Shown: positions 25,099 to 33,190 of the stretch, piece after piece
Numbering within the stretch: the stretch's first letter is position 1
Layout of the letters: each line of letters starts with the position of its first letter
NCBI GenBank assembly: GCA_036396795.1
Contig: DASWKF010000097.1
Span: forward strand, 1-64,000
Reading direction: 5' to 3'
DNA length: 64,000 nucleotides
From: JAHEEM01 sp036396795
GTDB taxonomy: Bacteria; Pseudomonadota; Gammaproteobacteria; Steroidobacterales; Rariloculaceae
The notes under the pieces: model-generated
The model's database searches: none
What the model was told of the DNA's origin: nothing
What the model saw: only the letters and a program-made list of their open reading frames with translations
Program-made: the position numbers and the translations under genes

Positions 25099-25545
25099 AT
25101 GAGAGTGATATTTGCCATCGTCGCGCTGGCAGGCTGGGCTATGTGCGGCACTGCCAAGGCCCAAGAATGCAGCCAGACGATAGAGGGTAACGACCTCATC
25201 AAGTTCAACCTCGCCGAAATGCGAGTCAGCGCCGACTGCGGTGAGGTCACCATCACGCTGCGGCATGTCGGCTCGATGGCGGCGAACGTGATGGGGCACA
25301 ACTGGGTGCTGACAGCTACGTCGGACTACATGGCGGTGGCGTCTGCCGGGCAAACAGCGGGACCGCCGAGCTTCTTGCCGGAAGGCGATCCACGCGTCAT
25401 CGCGGCGACCGACATCATAGGCGGCGGCGAGGAGACTTCCGTTAGCTTCGATATCTCCGGATTGCAGGCCGGCGGAGACTACACGTTCTTCTGCTCGTTC
25501 CCCGGACATTTCGTGCTCATGAATGGGAAGTTCATTATCGAATAA
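25099..25545 (+). CDS. azu: Azurin (blue copper protein)
   Basis: A 148-residue periplasmic electron carrier. A signal peptide of about 21 residues ends A-K-A, and the mature protein starts QECSQTI. The type 1 copper ligands are His67 (G-H-N-W), Cys132 (F-C-S-F-P-G-H), His137 and Met141, matching azurin His46, Cys112, His117 and Met121 to within one residue after cleavage. The disulfide pair Cys24-Cys47 is present. It sits 65 nt before the oxidase operon, which suggests delivery of electrons to that oxidase. Upstream, a TGCTAACAT at 25044-25052 could be an extended -10 box. Confidence 0.93.
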   Translation: MRVIFAIVALAGWAMCGTAKAQECSQTIEGNDLIKFNLAEMRVSADCGEVTITLRHVGSMAANVMGHNWVLTATSDYMAVASAGQTAGPPSFLPEGDPRVIAATDIIGGGEETSVSFDISGLQAGGDYTFFCSFPGHFVLMNGKFIIE

Positions 25546-25610
25546 GCGATGGGCTGCGGTATCCTTGCCTATGCCCGATGCGACTGCCGAAATATAGGGA
25601 TTCATAAGTT

Positions 25611-26966
25611 ATGACAATGGCCGTTGTTCTCATCTTGTTGGTGATCGGCACGCTCCTCTTTCATTTCTTGAGTCCCTGGAACTTCACCCCGATCGCATCG
25701 AACTGGGACATGATCGATACGACGGTCGATATTACTTTCATCGTCACCGGTATCGTATTTCTCGCAGTCAACCTATTCATGGCGTACTGCATCATCAAAT
25801 ATCGTCATCGCAAAGATCACAGCGCGGACTACGATCCCGAGAACACCAAGCTCGAGGGCTGGCTCACGATCGTCACTACCGTCGGCGTTGCCGCCATGCT
25901 GGCCCCCGGATTAGTCGTTTGGGGGCAATTCGTAACCGTTCCCGAGGAAGCCGCCGAATTCGAGGCGGTGGGTCAGCAATGGCATTGGAGCTTCCGATTC
26001 CCGGGAGAGGACGGAGAGTTCGGCAACGTCGATATACGTCACATGTCGGAGGAGAACCCCTTCGGCATGGACCCAGAGGACCCCAGCGGCCGCGACGACG
26101 TCTTGGTCTCGAGCCCCACTGTTCATCTGCCCGTGAACCAGCCCGTCAGAGCCTGGTTGCGAGCCAAGGACGTGCTGCATGATTTCGCGGTGCCGCAGTT
26201 CCGAATCAAGATGGACCTGGTGCCCGGTATGGTGACCTATGCGTGGTTTACGCCGACCGTGACCGGCGAGTACGAGATACTCTGCGAGGAGCTTTGCGGC
26301 ATCGGCCATTTCGCCATGCGCGGCAAGGTGATCGTCGACGAGCAGGCGGACTTCGAAAGCTGGCTGGACGAGCAGCCGACCTACGCGGAGCTCACCGCGA
26401 CGCCTGCGGGCGACCCGGCCGCGGGCCAGGGGACCTACGCGATCTGCGCCGCCTGCCATGGCCCGCAGGGACAGGGGCAACAGCTGCTCAATGCGCCGAA
26501 ATTGACGGGGCTTGGCGCCTGGTATATCGAGCGCCAGGTCGAGTACTTCAAAGATGGGGTCCGCGGCACGCACGAGCTCGACACCTACGGTGCCACGATG
26601 GCGCCCATCATGGCCGCGGTCCCGGACGACACGGCGATTCGCAATGTCGCGGCATACATCGATACTCTGCCCGATCAGGCGATAGAGCCGACAGTCACCG
26701 GCGACGTCGAGCGAGGCGCCCGCATCTTCAGGACTTGTGCCGCATGCCACGGGACTTCCGGGCAAGGCATTTGGGCCCTCAACGCACCGCGCTTGGCCGG
26801 CGCGTCGGATTGGTACCTCGTGACCCAACTGAATAACTTCAAGGCGCGTATTCGCTCCTCGCATGCCGAGGATCGCTATGGCGAGCAGATGGCCCTGATG
26901 GCGGACATTCTGCCGAATGAGCAAGCCGTCAACGACGTCGTCGCCTATATCAATACGCTGCCTTGA
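25611..26966 (+). CDS. coxB: Cytochrome c oxidase subunit II fused to two cytochrome c domains (CoxM/caa3 type)
   Basis: A 451-residue subunit II. Two membrane helices lie at about residues 1-20 and 40-65 plus a third hydrophobic stretch near 85-105, then the CuA cupredoxin with C225-E-E-L-C229-x3-H233-x2-M236. The C-terminus adds two cytochrome c domains with haem sites C279-A-A-C-H283 and C376-A-A-C-H380, so the oxidase can carry its own diheme electron wire. Most caa3 oxidases carry one such domain; two is less common. WHW-x-F upstream of CuA (QWHWSFRFP) is the aromatic entry patch. First gene of a subunit II-I-III-III-IV operon. Confidence 0.94.
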   Translation: MTMAVVLILLVIGTLLFHFLSPWNFTPIASNWDMIDTTVDITFIVTGIVFLAVNLFMAYCIIKYRHRKDHSADYDPENTKLEGWLTIVTTVGVAAMLAPGLVVWGQFVTVPEEAAEFEAVGQQWHWSFRFPGEDGEFGNVDIRHMSEENPFGMDPEDPSGRDDVLVSSPTVHLPVNQPVRAWLRAKDVLHDFAVPQFRIKMDLVPGMVTYAWFTPTVTGEYEILCEELCGIGHFAMRGKVIVDEQADFESWLDEQPTYAELTATPAGDPAAGQGTYAICAACHGPQGQGQQLLNAPKLTGLGAWYIERQVEYFKDGVRGTHELDTYGATMAPIMAAVPDDTAIRNVAAYIDTLPDQAIEPTVTGDVERGARIFRTCAACHGTSGQGIWALNAPRLAGASDWYLVTQLNNFKARIRSSHAEDRYGEQMALMADILPNEQAVNDVVAYINTLP

Positions 26967-27034
26967 GCGTCCGGCTACTGATAGGAAAGACGATACAAGG
27001 ATAGAGCAAGAGACCTACTCCGGAGTGATATCTC

Positions 27035-28792
27035 ATGGCATACGTTGCAATCGCTGATCGCGACCACCACCTTCACGATCCGCAGACTTTCATAACAAAG
27101 TACATTTGGAGCCAAGACCACAAGGTCATCGCCGTTCAGTATTCGATCACCGCCATCTCGGTCGGCGTGCTCGCGATGGTGCTCTCCAGCATGTTCCGAT
27201 TGCAGCTCGGATTCCCGGATACGTTCTCGTTCGTCACTCCCGAGAATTACTACCAGTACGTGACCATGCACGGCATGATCATGGTCATCTACCTCTTGAC
27301 GGCGCTGTTTCTCGGCGGCTTCGGCAATTATCTGATCCCACTCATGTGCGGCGCGCGCGACATGGTGTTCCCGTACATGAACATGCTGAGCTACTGGGTC
27401 TACCTATTGTCGGTGCTGGTGCTGCTCGCGAGCTTCTTCATTCCCGGGGGACCGACCGGCGCCGGTTGGACGCTCTACCCGCCGCAGGCGATCGCCGACG
27501 GAACGCCGGGCGTGAACGGCGGCATCATGCTGATGCTGTTGTCCCTCGCGATCTTCATCGTGGCGTTCACGATGGGAGGGTTGAACTACGTCACGACCGT
27601 GCTGCAGGCGCGCTGCCGAGGCATGACGCTGATGCGCATGCCGTTGTCCGTCTGGGGCATCTTCGTCGCGACCATACTCGGCCTGCTCGCATTCCCGGCG
27701 CTGTTGGTTGCGGCCATCATGATGCTGCTCGATCGCATCGTCGGGACGAGTTTCTTCATGCCCGAGATGCTGTCGATGGGGGATCAGAACGCGCACAACG
27801 GCGGCAGCCCGATTCTGTTTCAGCACTTGTTCTGGTTCTTCGGCCATCCTGAGGTCTACATCGTCGCGCTACCCGCCTTCGGCATGGTCTCCGACGTGCT
27901 CGCGACCCATGCGCGCAAGAACATCTTCGGCTACCGCATGATGGTCTGGGCCATCATCGCCATCGGTGGCTTGAGCTTCATCGTATGGGCACATCACATG
28001 TACGTCAGCGGCATGAACCCGTACTTCGGTTTCTTCTTCGCGACGACGACGCTGATCATCGCCGTGCCCACCGCTTTGAAGGTGTACAACTGGGTACTGA
28101 CGCTATGGCGCGGCGATATTCGGCTCACCGTGCCGATGCTGTTCGCGATCGGTTTTATTTTTACCTTCACCCATGGCGGCCTCACCGGCCTATTTCTCGG
28201 AAACGTGACAGTGGATCTTCCGCTGTCCGACACGTATTTCGTCATCGGCCATTTCCACATGGTCATGGGCGTCTCGCCGGTGATGGTGCTGTTCGCGGCC
28301 ATTTATCACTGGTACCCCAAGATCACCGGCAGAATGTTCAGCGACACGCTCGGCAAGTGGCATTTCTGGTGCACCTTGCTCGGAACCTACGCCGTCTACC
28401 TGCCGATGCACTACCTCGGGCTTTTGGGCGTGCCGCGTCGCTACTACGCCTACGGCTCGGACTTCATGCCCGACTCGGCGTACACGTTGAACTCGAGCAT
28501 CACGGTCGCGGCAGTCTTCGTCGCACTGTCGCAGATCTTCTTCTTCATCAACGTCATTTGGAGCATGCGCTACGGCGAGAAAGCCGGCAGCAACCCATGG
28601 GGCGCGACCACGCTCGAGTGGCAAACGCCCGATACACCGCCGAAGCACGGCAACTGGGGCGCCAAGCTGCCAACCGTGTATCGCTGGGCGTACGACTACA
28701 GCGTTCCAGGCGAAAAACAGGACTTCGTGCCGCAGAACGTGCCGCCGCGCGCGGGAATCGTTGCCGGCCGTGACCACGGAGTGCACCACTAG
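27035..28792 (+). CDS. coxA: Cytochrome c oxidase subunit I (CoxN-like)
   Basis: A 585-residue haem-copper oxidase core with about 12 helices. The CuB-site motif is F-F-G-H-P-E-V-Y with the E286-type glutamate region, W-A-H-H-M gives the other CuB histidines, and G-H-F-H-M the two haem a/a3 ligands. The low-spin haem His is in VTMHGMIMV. N-x-D residues of a D-channel (G-N-Y-L-I-P-L-M-x-G-A-R-D-M) are visible. The MVFPYMNMLSYW variant and two following subunit III genes resemble the alternative CoxMNOP oxidase of Bradyrhizobium more than the standard CtaCDE. The ATG at 27035 is 68 nt after coxB. Confidence 0.95.
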   Translation: MAYVAIADRDHHLHDPQTFITKYIWSQDHKVIAVQYSITAISVGVLAMVLSSMFRLQLGFPDTFSFVTPENYYQYVTMHGMIMVIYLLTALFLGGFGNYLIPLMCGARDMVFPYMNMLSYWVYLLSVLVLLASFFIPGGPTGAGWTLYPPQAIADGTPGVNGGIMLMLLSLAIFIVAFTMGGLNYVTTVLQARCRGMTLMRMPLSVWGIFVATILGLLAFPALLVAAIMMLLDRIVGTSFFMPEMLSMGDQNAHNGGSPILFQHLFWFFGHPEVYIVALPAFGMVSDVLATHARKNIFGYRMMVWAIIAIGGLSFIVWAHHMYVSGMNPYFGFFFATTTLIIAVPTALKVYNWVLTLWRGDIRLTVPMLFAIGFIFTFTHGGLTGLFLGNVTVDLPLSDTYFVIGHFHMVMGVSPVMVLFAAIYHWYPKITGRMFSDTLGKWHFWCTLLGTYAVYLPMHYLGLLGVPRRYYAYGSDFMPDSAYTLNSSITVAAVFVALSQIFFFINVIWSMRYGEKAGSNPWGATTLEWQTPDTPPKHGNWGAKLPTVYRWAYDYSVPGEKQDFVPQNVPPRAGIVAGRDHGVHH

Positions 28793-29466
28793 TGAATGTC
28801 ACCTTCCTGTTCACGGCGCTCATCGGTGCGATCCTGCTGTGGTTCGCGCTCGCCTGGAAGCTCAGGACCAAATCGTGGATTGTGAAAGGCGTGATATCGG
28901 AAGACGGGTTCAGCGCCATGCCCGCGCATCGAGTCGGACTGTGGGTGTTCCTGGCGGTCGTCACGAGCCTGTTCTCTCTATTCATCATCATCTACAACGA
29001 GCGTTCCACTTTCCCGGATTGGCGGCCGTTGCCGGACCCACAGCTGTTGTGGTTCAACACGGCCCTGCTCGTGCTCGGCAGCATTGCGCTACAGCTCGCG
29101 CGCGATGCTGCCAAACGCGACCAGTTGGCGGCAATCCGTGTCAATCTCACCGCCGCCGGTGTGTTTACGATCGCATTTCTCGCCGGCCAGGTGCTGGCGT
29201 GGCGACAGTTGACCGATTCGGGCTATTTCCTCTCGACGAATCCGGCAGACTCTTTTTTCTACCTGCTGACAGGCCTTCACGGCCTGCATCTGCTCGGCGG
29301 GTTGTTCGTCTGGGCGAAGACGACCATGAACGCCTGGCGGAAACCTGATCCAGAGGATATGAGCGAGGCAGCCGGCCTGCGACTCAGCGTGCAGCTCTGC
29401 TCCGTGTACTGGCACTACCTGCTGCTCTTGTGGCTGGTTCTGTTCTACATGCTCTCATCTTCGTAG
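28792..29466 (+). CDS. Cytochrome c oxidase subunit III-like protein, first copy (CoxO-like)
   Basis: A 224-residue membrane protein with about six helices, starting at a GTG that shares one base with the coxA stop. The C-terminal half keeps subunit III features: T-G-L-H-G-L-H-L-L-G-G followed by W-H-Y-L-L-L-L-W-L-V-L-F. The N-terminal region diverges. A second, more canonical subunit III follows, as with coxO and coxP in CoxMNOP clusters, where both are annotated as subunit III homologues. Likely part of the same membrane complex. Confidence 0.85.
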   Translation: MNVTFLFTALIGAILLWFALAWKLRTKSWIVKGVISEDGFSAMPAHRVGLWVFLAVVTSLFSLFIIIYNERSTFPDWRPLPDPQLLWFNTALLVLGSIALQLARDAAKRDQLAAIRVNLTAAGVFTIAFLAGQVLAWRQLTDSGYFLSTNPADSFFYLLTGLHGLHLLGGLFVWAKTTMNAWRKPDPEDMSEAAGLRLSVQLCSVYWHYLLLLWLVLFYMLSSS

Positions 29467-29496
29467 CATTTTTTTCTTAGAAGGATTACGGGTCAT

Positions 29497-30180
29497 ATGG
29501 CACATGACGCGACAACTGCGGCCGACGCGACCGCTCCCGGCCTCAGGGGCCTAGCCTCGGACTGGGGATCGGACAAGCAGGCGTTCCACGTCCCATGGGG
29601 CAAGGCCATGATGTGGATCTTTCTGCTCAGCGACACGTTCATTTTCACGTGCTTCCTGACCGGCTACATGAACGTGCGTGCGTCGACGCGCGTGCAATGG
29701 CCGGTACCGAGCGAAGTGTTTGCATTGGATGTCGCCGGCACGACCGTGCCGTTGTTGCTGATCGCCATCATGACCTTCGTCTTGATCACGAGCAGCGGCA
29801 CGATGGCGATGGCCGTCAACATGGGCTACCGCCGGGACCGCGCGAAGACCGCGACCTTGATGTTCGTCACGGCGGCCTTCGGTGCCATGTTCGTCGGCAT
29901 GCAGGCGTTCGAGTGGACCAAGCTCATCGTCGACGAAGGGATCCGTCCTTGGGGCAACCCGCTCGGCGCACCGCAGTTCGGCTCGTTCTTCTTCATGATC
30001 ACGGGCTTTCACGGGATGCACGTATCCATCGGCGTGATCTATCTCTCGGTCGTCGCACTCAAGGTGTTACGGGGCGATTATGAGAACCGAGGCTACGAAA
30101 TCGTCGAGATCACGGGCCTATACTGGCACTTCGTCGACCTCGTCTGGGTATTCATCTTCGCATTTTTCTATCTATGGTAA
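29497..30180 (+). CDS. Cytochrome c oxidase subunit III, second copy (CoxP-like)
   Basis: A 227-residue membrane protein with canonical subunit III motifs: W-I-F-L-L-S-D near residue 40, F-x-G-M-Q-A-F-E-W near 130, T-G-F-H-G-M-H-V-S-I-G, and the C-terminal Y-W-H-F-V-D-L-V-W-V-F-I-F. Seven helices fit the sequence. It is 30 nt after the first copy, with an AAGGA ribosome site, and 9 nt before subunit IV. Confidence 0.92.
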   Translation: MAHDATTAADATAPGLRGLASDWGSDKQAFHVPWGKAMMWIFLLSDTFIFTCFLTGYMNVRASTRVQWPVPSEVFALDVAGTTVPLLLIAIMTFVLITSSGTMAMAVNMGYRRDRAKTATLMFVTAAFGAMFVGMQAFEWTKLIVDEGIRPWGNPLGAPQFGSFFFMITGFHGMHVSIGVIYLSVVALKVLRGDYENRGYEIVEITGLYWHFVDLVWVFIFAFFYLW

Positions 30181-30189
30181 GGGTCAGTC

Positions 30190-30531
30190 ATGGCAGAAGG
30201 ACAGCAACAGCATCCCATCGCAATTTACTTCTGGATTTGGGGTTTGCTATTCGTATTGAGCACGTTCTCGTATCTCGTCGACTACTTCGAGTTTCAGGGT
30301 TACCTGCGTTGGGCGCTGATCATTAGCTTCATGCTGCTGAAGGCCGGGTTTATCGTCGCGATCTTCATGCACATGGCCTGGGAGCGGCTAGCCCTGATGT
30401 GCGCCATCCTGGGACCGCCCGTGGTGCTGTTGCTGCTCATCGGCGTCATGGCCATCGAGGGCGACTACACGGTGCTCACGAGACTCGATTTCTTCGGTGA
30501 AGACACGACCGAGTTCGTGGAGCATCATTGA
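30190..30531 (+). CDS. Cytochrome c oxidase subunit IV (caa3/CyoD-type)
   Basis: A 113-residue three-helix protein of the prokaryotic COX4 family. The central helix pattern L-L-K-A-G-F-I-V-A-I-F-M-H-M is the subunit IV/CyoD hallmark. It is 9 nt after the second subunit III gene. It helps assemble or stabilise the oxidase. Confidence 0.85.
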   Translation: MAEGQQQHPIAIYFWIWGLLFVLSTFSYLVDYFEFQGYLRWALIISFMLLKAGFIVAIFMHMAWERLALMCAILGPPVVLLLLIGVMAIEGDYTVLTRLDFFGEDTTEFVEHH

Positions 30532-30563
30532 CCGTGACTTGCTAACTCCAGCGAGGTGAGGCG

Positions 30564-30827
30564 ATGTCGTTTGGTGTGAGTGCTTTTGTGGTTCTGCTGA
30601 TTCTCTGGGGCCTGGCCTGGGTCTATCACATCAAGCTGGCTTTCGGCGTGTTGATCGGCCTCGTCATCGGCGCGGTGATGGCGCAATTCATAGGCCCCTA
30701 CAACAGCCTCGAGGAAGTGCCCCTGTGGCTGCCGCCAATGCCGTTCGTCTTCGCGGTCGTGGTGCTCTTCGGCTACGCCTTCGTCGCCTGGTGGTTCCTC
30801 GATTACAAAGCCGGAGACAAGAACTAG
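30564..30827 (+). CDS. Small membrane protein at the end of the oxidase operon, unknown
   Basis: An 87-residue protein with two hydrophobic segments at about 5-45 (probably a helical hairpin) and one at about 58-80, ending in a charged tail (DYKAGDKN). A GAGG-type ribosome site precedes the ATG at 30564. It is 32 nt after the subunit IV gene in the same direction. I do not recognise the family. The position suggests an accessory or assembly subunit of this oxidase. Confidence 0.7.
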   Translation: MSFGVSAFVVLLILWGLAWVYHIKLAFGVLIGLVIGAVMAQFIGPYNSLEEVPLWLPPMPFVFAVVVLFGYAFVAWWFLDYKAGDKN

Positions 30828-30846
30828 CGCAGTCGACGCGCCGTCC

Positions 30847-31944
30847 TCAGGGATTGAGGAGCAGCTTCTGCACCCGCCAGTTGTTCAGGTCGGCGATGAA
30901 GAGCACGTCTTCCTGGGAACAATCGATCCCGTGGATCCAATTGAACTGACCGAGCAGCTTGCCGGATCGGCCGAGCATGCCGAGGATCTCGCCGTCCAGG
31001 GATAACTTGTAGATTCGTCCAGGGTGCTGGTCCGCGGCCCAGAGGTACTGCGGGTCGCCCTGCGAGATGCATACCGCCCAAGGCTGAGTTTCTTCGGGCT
31101 GATTCGGGTTTACGTTGCCGAGGATGGGTAGCATGCTCTTGTCGAAGGGCGCGTTGAGCACAATGATCCTCAGCAAATCGCCGTTTGGGTTGAAGACCTG
31201 AATACGCCGGTTGCTGCGATCTGCGACGTAGATGTTCCCTTCACGGTCGGCCGTGATGTTGTGCGGCAGATTGAACTGCCCGGGCTCCGAGCCATACGAC
31301 CCCGAGCTCCCGATCCAATTGCCGTGCTTGTCGTACTTGGCGACACGGGAGTTGAGATAGCCGTCGCTGACGTAGATATTGTCGTCGGCGTCCCAAGTGA
31401 CGTCGGAAGGCCCTCCAAAGTAGCCGTCCACGGGCACGGCGTCGGCGCCACTAGCGTGCTCGTACTCGTCGAAGCCTTCAGGGCGTCGGCCGAGGTTCAT
31501 CGTGACGTAGCCCGCGGGATCGAACTTGATCACCGTATTCGCGCCCTTGTCGACGAGCCACAAATTGTCGTATCTGTCATAGCGGATCGAGTGAGAGTAG
31601 CCCAGGCCGTAGACGTTCTGGCCGATCTCTCGCACGAAGTAGCCGTGCTCGTCGAACTCGAGCAGCTGAGACGTGGCGTTGCCGTAGAGCGGGCCGCCGT
31701 TGCTCGCGGAGCCGGGATGATTCAGCACCATCACATGCCCCTTGGAGTTGACGGCCACTGCCAACACCTCGCCGAGATTCATCTCCGGCGAATACTTGAG
31801 GAAGTTGGGCACAGACTCATAGGGAATGAGTGGAATCCGATAGTCGGCGAATTCCGCCGCGGCCGATCCGCTCCAGAGCAATGACAGGACGATCAGCTTT
31901 TCGCCGACGAAGGCTATCCGGAACATTGCAGCGCGGTTCTTCAT
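30847..31944 (-). CDS. Secreted NHL-repeat beta-propeller protein
   Basis: A 365-residue protein with a signal peptide (cleavage near SGSAAA-EFADY) followed by NHL repeats, seen as G-N-I-Y-V-A-D-R-S-N-R-R-I-Q-V-F, D-N-I-Y-V-S-D-G-Y-L-N-S-R-V-A-K-Y and F-I-A-D-L-N-N-W-R-V-Q-K. About six blades fit. Similar proteins include the lyase domain of peptidylglycine amidating enzymes, but catalytic identity cannot be read here. It is convergent with the oxidase operon with 19 nt between stops, and downstream of two small secreted unknowns. Periplasmic binding or lyase role is open. Confidence 0.85.
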   Translation of the reverse strand: MKNRAAMFRIAFVGEKLIVLSLLWSGSAAAEFADYRIPLIPYESVPNFLKYSPEMNLGEVLAVAVNSKGHVMVLNHPGSASNGGPLYGNATSQLLEFDEHGYFVREIGQNVYGLGYSHSIRYDRYDNLWLVDKGANTVIKFDPAGYVTMNLGRRPEGFDEYEHASGADAVPVDGYFGGPSDVTWDADDNIYVSDGYLNSRVAKYDKHGNWIGSSGSYGSEPGQFNLPHNITADREGNIYVADRSNRRIQVFNPNGDLLRIIVLNAPFDKSMLPILGNVNPNQPEETQPWAVCISQGDPQYLWAADQHPGRIYKLSLDGEILGMLGRSGKLLGQFNWIHGIDCSQEDVLFIADLNNWRVQKLLLNP

Positions 31945-31983
31945 GTTGGCTCCTTTATGTTGCAGTGGCTCCGGGACAAGATA

Positions 31984-32406
31984 CTAGCGCTGAATCGACG
32001 GATCGTAGCCTTCTTCGCGCAAGGGCCCGGGGTCTTGGATCCAGAGGACGGTCCCGTCCTCTGCGGTTACGGTTTGCACGTACAGCCGTTTCTCGATCTC
32101 GTAAGCGAGATTTCCTTCGACGCTAAGCCGGTCGCCCGGCTTTACGGTGTCCGGCAGCCAACCGCCGCGTCGCAGGAAACTCGTGTTCTGCGTTTCGAGC
32201 TCCCAGATTTCCTCCGGACCTTCCTCGGTCAGCACTCGAAGGTATAGCCGCGCATGCGGATTCTGATACAGGACCTCCGTGACGACGCCCTCGATGGTGG
32301 TTCGCGCATTGGCGTCATAGACAGCGGGAAAGGAGTGGTGCGCGCCCGCCGAGGCCGCGAGCACGGAGAGTATCGACGGCATTAGCGTGTTCTGCGTGAC
32401 GGTCAT
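31984..32406 (-). CDS. DUF6152-type secreted protein
   Basis: A 140-residue protein with an N-terminal signal segment ending near A-G-A followed by H-H-S-F at residues 23-26, the usual start of DUF6152 proteins; the rest looks like a small beta-barrel (OB-like) domain with TIEGVVTEVLYQNPHARLYL. Its role is unknown; the paired histidines hint at a metal site. I chose the ATG at 32406, 10 nt after the upstream gene's stop; the frame is open 20 codons further but within that gene. Ordered with the 233-residue secreted protein and the NHL protein. Confidence 0.75.
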   Translation of the reverse strand: MTVTQNTLMPSILSVLAASAGAHHSFPAVYDANARTTIEGVVTEVLYQNPHARLYLRVLTEEGPEEIWELETQNTSFLRRGGWLPDTVKPGDRLSVEGNLAYEIEKRLYVQTVTAEDGTVLWIQDPGPLREEGYDPSIQR

Positions 32407-32416
32407 CCGCGCCGAT

Positions 32417-33118
32417 TCACTCGTATAGATATTCCGAAACGACGCATAGAAACTCGAGAATTTCACCTTCTGGCATCAGCGTGTAGCGCCTCGTGACCTC
32501 GACCGGCTCGGTATAGTAGACGGGATCCTCGAGCGTGAGCTGCACCGTGATCGTATCGCCGGCGGCGTTGAGCGTGTGCCGCTCCACGACGCGCGCCTGC
32601 TCGGTATACGGCACGCCTTCCGGCCGGAACCAGCCTTCGCGAAAGCCGACCGTCTCGATGACGAGGTTGGGGCCCTCCCACCAGCCGATCGAGTGCCCCA
32701 TGACGGTCGGATAGAGCGGCTCCGGATGCCCGCGACCGTCCATGAATACACGCCTGACCTCGTGATCACTCTCATACACGAGGGTAATACGATCCTCGGC
32801 CTGCAAGACTTCCACGGGCAAAGGAGCTGTAATCGTCTGGCCGAAGTGGTGCACGGTGCAGGCCTCCACCGCACCGGGGGCGCGCTTCGAGGCGTGCTTC
32901 TCGACGCCCGCTGCCGTGAACGACAGATCTTCGATGCTCCAGCCGCCGCGATCCTGCATCCAGATGCCGGAGAGATCCGGTCGCTGATCGGCGGCGGATT
33001 GAGCAACGCACGCGGATGCCGCCATCACGGCGAGAAGCCCCAGCGTCGCAGGGGCGAAGGCAACCGTTGCAGGTTTGCGGGCGATTCTGCGTCGTCGGGC
33101 GGTGAGTATCGGTGCCAT
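32417..33118 (-). CDS. Secreted protein of unknown function with DLSGIW motif
   Basis: A 233-residue protein with a basic N-terminus and hydrophobic signal segment (about residues 20-40), then P-D-L-S-G-I-W at 47-53, a motif I associate with uncharacterised proteins found next to DUF6152 genes. The remainder is rich in beta-type, Trp/Tyr-containing stretches (GHSIGWWEGPNLVIET, VYYTEPVEVTRRYT). I do not recognise a catalytic signature. It starts 72 nt downstream of the TRAP large permease gene and may be co-transcribed with it, linking these unknowns to TRAP uptake. Confidence 0.7.
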   Translation of the reverse strand: MAPILTARRRRIARKPATVAFAPATLGLLAVMAASACVAQSAADQRPDLSGIWMQDRGGWSIEDLSFTAAGVEKHASKRAPGAVEACTVHHFGQTITAPLPVEVLQAEDRITLVYESDHEVRRVFMDGRGHPEPLYPTVMGHSIGWWEGPNLVIETVGFREGWFRPEGVPYTEQARVVERHTLNAAGDTITVQLTLEDPVYYTEPVEVTRRYTLMPEGEILEFLCVVSEYLYE

Positions 33119-33190
33119 CGGCCCCCCGGCATCGTTTCTCGGCGCATTCTACCGCCATTCGGGCGGCAACCACGCACGCACCAGCCCGGA

